Below, one piece after another: positions 5,412-5,531 of a stretch of 5,531 nt of DNA. A program made the position numbers and the translations under genes. Origin of the DNA: Oscillospiraceae bacterium. GTDB lineage: Bacteria > Bacillota > Clostridia > Oscillospirales > CAG-272. A model generated the notes under the pieces. That model ran no database searches. It was given only the letters and a program-made list of their open reading frames with translations, and was not told the DNA's origin. Each line of letters opens with the position of its first letter. Positions within the stretch are counted from its first letter, which is position 1. Where the stretch lies: NCBI GenBank assembly GCA_015065045.1, contig SVRB01000089.1:1-5531 (forward strand), given 5' to 3'.

Positions 5412-5531
5412 TTACTTGCTTTCCTTGTTTTCGCACTGCTGGTTAGCAATACCGCAACTTGTTTTGCAAGCGGACTGGCAAGATGTCTGGCATTCGCCGC
5501 AACCACCCTTGTTAGCGCTTTCACAAAGATT
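5412..5531 (-). CDS. SCIFF (ranthipeptide) precursor peptide, N-terminus off window
   Basis: The last 39 residues of the six-cysteines-in-forty-five-residues peptide; the start codon lies beyond 5531. The core is the near-invariant GGCGECQTSCQSACKTSC, followed by GIANQQCENKESK and TAA at 5414-5412. Counting from the first visible residue, the canonical six cysteines are 11, 14, 18, 22, 26 and 33, and there is an additional Cys3 in NLCES. The peptide is the substrate of the radical SAM maturase downstream. In characterised relatives the thioether joins the Cys of ACKTSC to a Thr five residues later; here that position (27) is Gly. The SCIFF family is found across Clostridia and has been grouped with the ranthipeptides; its biological role is not firmly settled. 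Only about 6-10 N-terminal leader residues should be missing. Confidence 0.95.
   Translation of the reverse strand, partial: NLCESANKGGCGECQTSCQSACKTSCGIANQQCENKESK

Overview
All five genes in this window lie on the minus strand, so transcription runs from high to low coordinates. The clearest taxonomic clue is a SCIFF precursor peptide (six cysteines in forty-five residues) followed by its radical SAM/SPASM maturase. This pair is a hallmark of Clostridia. A PPi-type phosphofructokinase close to clostridial examples, strong AAGGAG-type ribosome binding sites, AT-rich intergenic regions and textbook sigma-A promoters agree with an anaerobic Bacillota, perhaps of the Ruminococcus/Oscillospiraceae type. 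The genus is not resolved.

Layout in transcription order. (1) 5531-5412: C-terminal 39 residues of the SCIFF peptide; the start is outside the window. (2) 5394-5361: a strong hairpin with a U-run between peptide and maturase. (3) 5338-3953: SCIFF thioether maturase, 461 aa, with an N-terminal RRE-like segment, a radical SAM core and a C-terminal SPASM domain. (4) 3956-2616: a short Orn/Lys/Arg decarboxylase-family PLP enzyme whose ATG overlaps the maturase stop (ATGA), ended by a terminator at 2608-2571. (5) 2439-1204: PPi-dependent phosphofructokinase with its own extended -10 promoter. (6) 1133-954: a tiny single-span membrane protein, ended by a terminator at 947-914. (7) 778-1: the N-terminal 259 residues of phosphoserine aminotransferase (SerC), behind a perfect TTGACA-17-TATAAT promoter.

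Functionally there are three units. The first is a ranthipeptide (SCIFF) operon: peptide, partial terminator, maturase and a translationally coupled PLP decarboxylase. The hairpin probably keeps the enzyme below the peptide in amount. The second is a glycolytic unit: PFP phosphorylates fructose-6-phosphate with pyrophosphate and may share a transcript with the small membrane protein. The third is serine biosynthesis (SerC).

The most interesting points are in the SCIFF operon. The peptide has Gly where, as I recall it, the characterised family members have the Thr that accepts the thioether, and it carries a seventh cysteine. The decarboxylase is joined to the maturase by a 4-nt overlap and departs from the usual Asp-Glu-Ala-His active-site motif. 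Family assignments are from recognised motifs; no database search was run.
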